Source of the DNA: Amycolatopsis azurea DSM 43854
GTDB taxonomy: Bacteria > Actinomycetota > Actinomycetes > Mycobacteriales > Pseudonocardiaceae
NCBI RefSeq assembly: GCF_001995215.1
Contig: NZ_MUXN01000028.1
Coordinates: 124,001-188,000 of the forward strand
DNA: 64,000 bases
Direction of reading: 5' to 3'
Shown here: one piece after another, positions 61,284 through 64,000 of the stretch
How positions within the stretch are numbered: the first letter of the stretch is position 1
Layout of the letters: the number at the start of each line of letters is the position of its first letter
The notes under the pieces: model-generated
Told to the model about the DNA's origin: nothing
What the model saw: the letters and a program-made list of their open reading frames with translations, nothing else
Database searches by the model: none
Translations under genes and position numbers: made by a program

Positions 61284-61299
61284 TAGACTTGACAATGTG
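61284..61299 (+). promoter_or_regulatory. -10 box giving a leaderless valS mRNA
   Basis: TAGACT (61284-61289) ends 7 nt before GTG 61297. Transcription would start at or next to the start codon, so valS mRNA is predicted leaderless. No ribosome site precedes the GTG, which supports this. Confidence 0.5.
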
Positions 61300-63930
61300 A
61301 CCGAGAACGCCCAGCCGCAGCAAACCGACCTTCCGGGTACCTGGAACCCGGCCGACGAAGAAGCCTCGCTCTACCAGCGTTGGGTAGACGCCGGCTACTT
61401 CACGGCCGACCCCACGTCGGACAAGCCGCCGTTCACGGTAGTCATCCCGCCCCCGAACGTGACCGGTTCGCTGCACATCGGGCACGCGTTCGAGCACACC
61501 CTCATCGACGCCAGCACCCGCTACCACCGCATGCTCGGCGACGAGACGCTGTACCTGCCGGGCATGGACCACGCGAGCATCGCCGTCCACGCGCTGGTCG
61601 AGAAGCAGCTCCGCGCCGAGGGCACCAGCCGCCGCGAGCTCGGCCGTGAGGCCTTCGTCGAGCGCGTCTGGCAGTGGAAGAACGAGCACGGCGGCAAGAT
61701 CCTCGCCCAGATGAAGCGCCTCGGCGAGGGCGTCGACTGGTCCCGCGAGCGGTTCACCATGGACGACGGTCTGTCCAAGGCCGTCAACACGATCTTCAAG
61801 AAGCTGTTCGACGACGGCCTGATCTACCGCGCCGAGCGACTGGTCAACTGGTCGCCGGAGCTGCGGTCGGTGCTGTCCGACGCCGAGGTGAAGCACGAAG
61901 AGGTCGAGGGCGAACTCGTCTCGATGCGCTACGGCGACGGCGAGAACGCGATCGTCGTGGCCACCACCCGGATGGAGACGATGCTCGGCGACACCGCCGT
62001 CGCGGTCCACCCGGACGACGAGCGCTACACGCACCTCATCGGCACCGAGGTCGAGCTGCCGCTGACCGGGCGCAAGATCCCGATCGTGGCGGACAAGCAC
62101 GTCGACCCGGAGTTCGGCACCGGCGCGGTCAAGGTGACCCCCGCGCACGACCCGAACGACTTCGAGATCGGCCAGCGGCACGACCTGCCGATGATCACGA
62201 TCATGGACGAGCAGGGCCGGATCGACGGCACCGGCACCGAGTTCGACGGCATGGACCGGTTCGAGGCCAGGGTCGCGGTGCGGGAGAAGCTGCGCGAGCA
62301 GGGCCGCATCGTCGCGGAAAAGCGTCCGTACCTGCACAGCGTCGGGCATTCCGAGCGCTCGAAGGAGCCGATCGAGCCGCGGCTGTCGCTGCAGTGGTTC
62401 GTCAAGGTCGGCCCGCTCGCGAAGGCCGCCGGCGACGCGGTGCGCGACGGCCGGGTGAACGTCCACCCGCAGGAGATGGAGAAGCGCTACTTCGACTGGG
62501 TCGACAACCTGCACGACTGGTGCATCTCGCGTCAGCTGTGGTGGGGCCACCGCATCCCGGTCTGGTACGGCCCGAACGACGAGGTCGTCTGCGTCGGACC
62601 GGACGAGGAGCCGCCCTCGGGCGAGGGCTGGACCCAGGACCCGGACGTCCTCGACACCTGGTTCTCCTCGGGCCTGTGGCCGTTCTCCACCCTCGGCTGG
62701 CCGGAGAAGACCCCGGACCTCAACAAGTTCTATCCGACGTCGGTGCTGGTCACCGGCTACGACATCCTGTTCTTCTGGGTCGTGCGGATGATGATGTTCG
62801 GCCTCTACGCCACCGGCGAGGCGCCGTTCAAGACCATCGCGCTGCACGGCATGGTCCGCGACCAGTTCGGCAAGAAGATGTCGAAGACCGCGGGCAACGG
62901 CGTCGACCCCATCGAATGGATGGACAAGTACGGCACCGACGCGCTGCGCTTCACCCTCACCCGCGGCGCCAACCCGGGCACCGACGTGCCGATCGGCGAG
63001 GAATGGGTCGCGGGCTCCCGGAACTTCACCACGAAGCTCTGGAACGCCACCAAGTTCGCCATGATGAACGGCGCGGACGCGAACGCCCCGCTGCCCGCCG
63101 CGGCCGAGCTCACCGAGGCCGACCGCTGGATCCTCGGCAGGCTCGACAGCGTCGTCACCGACGTCACCGCGTACCTGGCGGACTACCAGTTCGCCAAGGC
63201 CACGGACCTGCTCTACCAGTTCACCTGGACCGAGCTGTGCGACTGGTACCTGGAGCTGTCGAAGGTCCAGGTCTTCCAGGGTGACGAGGCCCGCGTGACG
63301 GCGACGCGCGCGGTGCTCGGGCACTTGTTCGACACGGTGCTGAAGCTGCTGCACCCGTTCATCCCGTTCATCACCGAGAAGCTGTGGACGGCGCTGACCG
63401 GCCGCGAGTCGCTGGTGATCGCCCCGTGGCCGTCCGCTGACGGCTCGTACGCGGACGCGGTGGCCGACAAGCGGATCGCGGACGTGCAGAAGCTGGTCAC
63501 CGAGGTCCGCCGGTTCCGCGCGGACCAGGGCCTCAAGCCCAGCCAGAAGGTGGCCGCGAGGCTGTCCGGCGACGGGTTCGCCGAGATCACCGGGCACGAC
63601 GAGCCGATCCGTTCGCTGGTCCGGCTCACCCAACCGGAGGGCGGTTTCGCGCCGAGCGCGTCGCTCGAGGTCGGGCTGTCGGCCGGTGTCGTCACCGTCG
63701 AGCTGGACCTGTCCGGCACGATCGACGTCGCCGCGGAGCGCAAGCGTTTGCAGAAGGACCTCGGCGCGGCGGAGAAGGAACTGGCGCAGGCCGAGGCCAA
63801 GCTCGGCAACCAGGCCTTCATCGACAAGGCGCCGGAGCCGGTGATCGGCAAGATCCGGGCCCGCAAGGAGACCGCGGTCGCGGACATCGAGCGCATCAAC
63901 GCCCGGTTGGCGACGCTTCCCGCCTCCTGA
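61297..63930 (+). CDS. valS: Valyl-tRNA synthetase
   Basis: An 877-residue class I synthetase that charges tRNA-Val. Motifs: HIGH in GSLHIGHAFEHT (near 56-62) and KMSKS-type GKKMSKTAGN. The CP1 editing domain (about 190-340) contains TTRMETMLGDTAVAVHPDD. A C-terminal coiled coil has AERKRLQKDLGAAEKELAQAEAKLG cut into heptads (about 815-850) for tRNA binding. GTG 61297 is chosen because the -10 box lies just upstream and upstream sequence does not look coding. Followed by the window end. Confidence 0.96.
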   Translation: MTENAQPQQTDLPGTWNPADEEASLYQRWVDAGYFTADPTSDKPPFTVVIPPPNVTGSLHIGHAFEHTLIDASTRYHRMLGDETLYLPGMDHASIAVHALVEKQLRAEGTSRRELGREAFVERVWQWKNEHGGKILAQMKRLGEGVDWSRERFTMDDGLSKAVNTIFKKLFDDGLIYRAERLVNWSPELRSVLSDAEVKHEEVEGELVSMRYGDGENAIVVATTRMETMLGDTAVAVHPDDERYTHLIGTEVELPLTGRKIPIVADKHVDPEFGTGAVKVTPAHDPNDFEIGQRHDLPMITIMDEQGRIDGTGTEFDGMDRFEARVAVREKLREQGRIVAEKRPYLHSVGHSERSKEPIEPRLSLQWFVKVGPLAKAAGDAVRDGRVNVHPQEMEKRYFDWVDNLHDWCISRQLWWGHRIPVWYGPNDEVVCVGPDEEPPSGEGWTQDPDVLDTWFSSGLWPFSTLGWPEKTPDLNKFYPTSVLVTGYDILFFWVVRMMMFGLYATGEAPFKTIALHGMVRDQFGKKMSKTAGNGVDPIEWMDKYGTDALRFTLTRGANPGTDVPIGEEWVAGSRNFTTKLWNATKFAMMNGADANAPLPAAAELTEADRWILGRLDSVVTDVTAYLADYQFAKATDLLYQFTWTELCDWYLELSKVQVFQGDEARVTATRAVLGHLFDTVLKLLHPFIPFITEKLWTALTGRESLVIAPWPSADGSYADAVADKRIADVQKLVTEVRRFRADQGLKPSQKVAARLSGDGFAEITGHDEPIRSLVRLTQPEGGFAPSASLEVGLSAGVVTVELDLSGTIDVAAERKRLQKDLGAAEKELAQAEAKLGNQAFIDKAPEPVIGKIRARKETAVADIERINARLATLPAS

Positions 63931-63971
63931 GCACTCGTGAGTGGTGCTCACCGCGGCCCCCCGGCCTGCCT

Positions 63972-64000
63972 GAAGTACATGAAGGCCCCCTTCACTGCGT
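63972..64000. repeat. Left half of a hairpin cut by the window edge
   Basis: The 29 bases match the left arm of the hairpin at 42073 (26 of 29). The right arm would lie just beyond the window, so this is probably the valS terminator of the same family. Confidence 0.6.

Noticed and set aside
61161..61296. T-box riboswitch before valS
   Set aside because: The -10 box lies at the start codon, so the region is upstream of the transcript, and no T-box sequence is seen.
61237..63951. 904-codon minus-strand frame opposite valS
   Set aside because: A shadow of valS codon bias; valS has complete synthetase motifs.

Overview
This is a high-GC actinomycete chromosome segment. The order tig, clpP1, clpP2, clpX and valS, the frequent GTG starts, the F420-type enzymes, the LCP protein, the three-subunit acyl-CoA carboxylase and the SARP regulator all point to a filamentous actinobacterium. 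Amycolatopsis or a close Pseudonocardiales relative is my best guess; this is inference, because no rRNA is present.

Layout. 1-8.5 kb: a partial methyltransferase, an M48 protease, a MarR-controlled aldo/keto reductase and efflux pair, an amidohydrolase, a DUF2127 membrane protein and a PP2C phosphatase. 8.5-16.7 kb: a tight five-gene leftward operon (sensor kinase, GT39, GT2-GtrA, GT39, phosphoribosyltransferase-like protein) with a divergent secreted protein. 17-24 kb: a desaturase fused to its own reductase and ferredoxin, then tig-clpP1-clpP2-clpX. 24-32 kb: a MEDS/ATPase regulator behind a stress-sigma-like promoter, an esterase, a TetR/carotenoid oxygenase pair with twin operators, and an acyl-CoA carboxylase operon. 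32.4-51 kb: a complete type II polyketide cluster. 51-64 kb: formate-related genes (fdhD, an OFA antiporter with its small subunit, an FdhF-like oxidoreductase), an SDR, an LCP protein, a four-repeat secreted protein, an SMI1/KNR4-like protein and valS.

The polyketide cluster reads as an actinorhodin-like octaketide system. It has KS-alpha, KS-beta (F109/T112/F116 as in the act chain length factor), ACP, an ActIII-type ketoreductase, a didomain aromatase/cyclase, an ActIV-type metallo-beta-lactamase-fold cyclase, an ActVI-ORFA-like protein, an ActVA-ORF6-type quinone-forming monooxygenase and an ActVA-ORF5-type flavin monooxygenase. The matching ActVB-type flavin reductase is interrupted by an in-frame amber codon. 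An ActVI-ORF1-type dehydrogenase is absent; instead there are an NmrA protein, a medium-chain reductase, an SDR and two F420-type proteins.

The strongest new observation is a regulon code. Five promoters in the cluster, on both strands, carry three heptamers at an exact 11-bp period, the last one exactly 8 bp before an NANNNT -10 box. This is the known SARP promoter architecture. Two more promoters, including that of the SARP gene, are partial matches. A second layer is a dispersed set of intergenic palindromes, including two loci with three 21-nt tandem units facing inverted copies of themselves.
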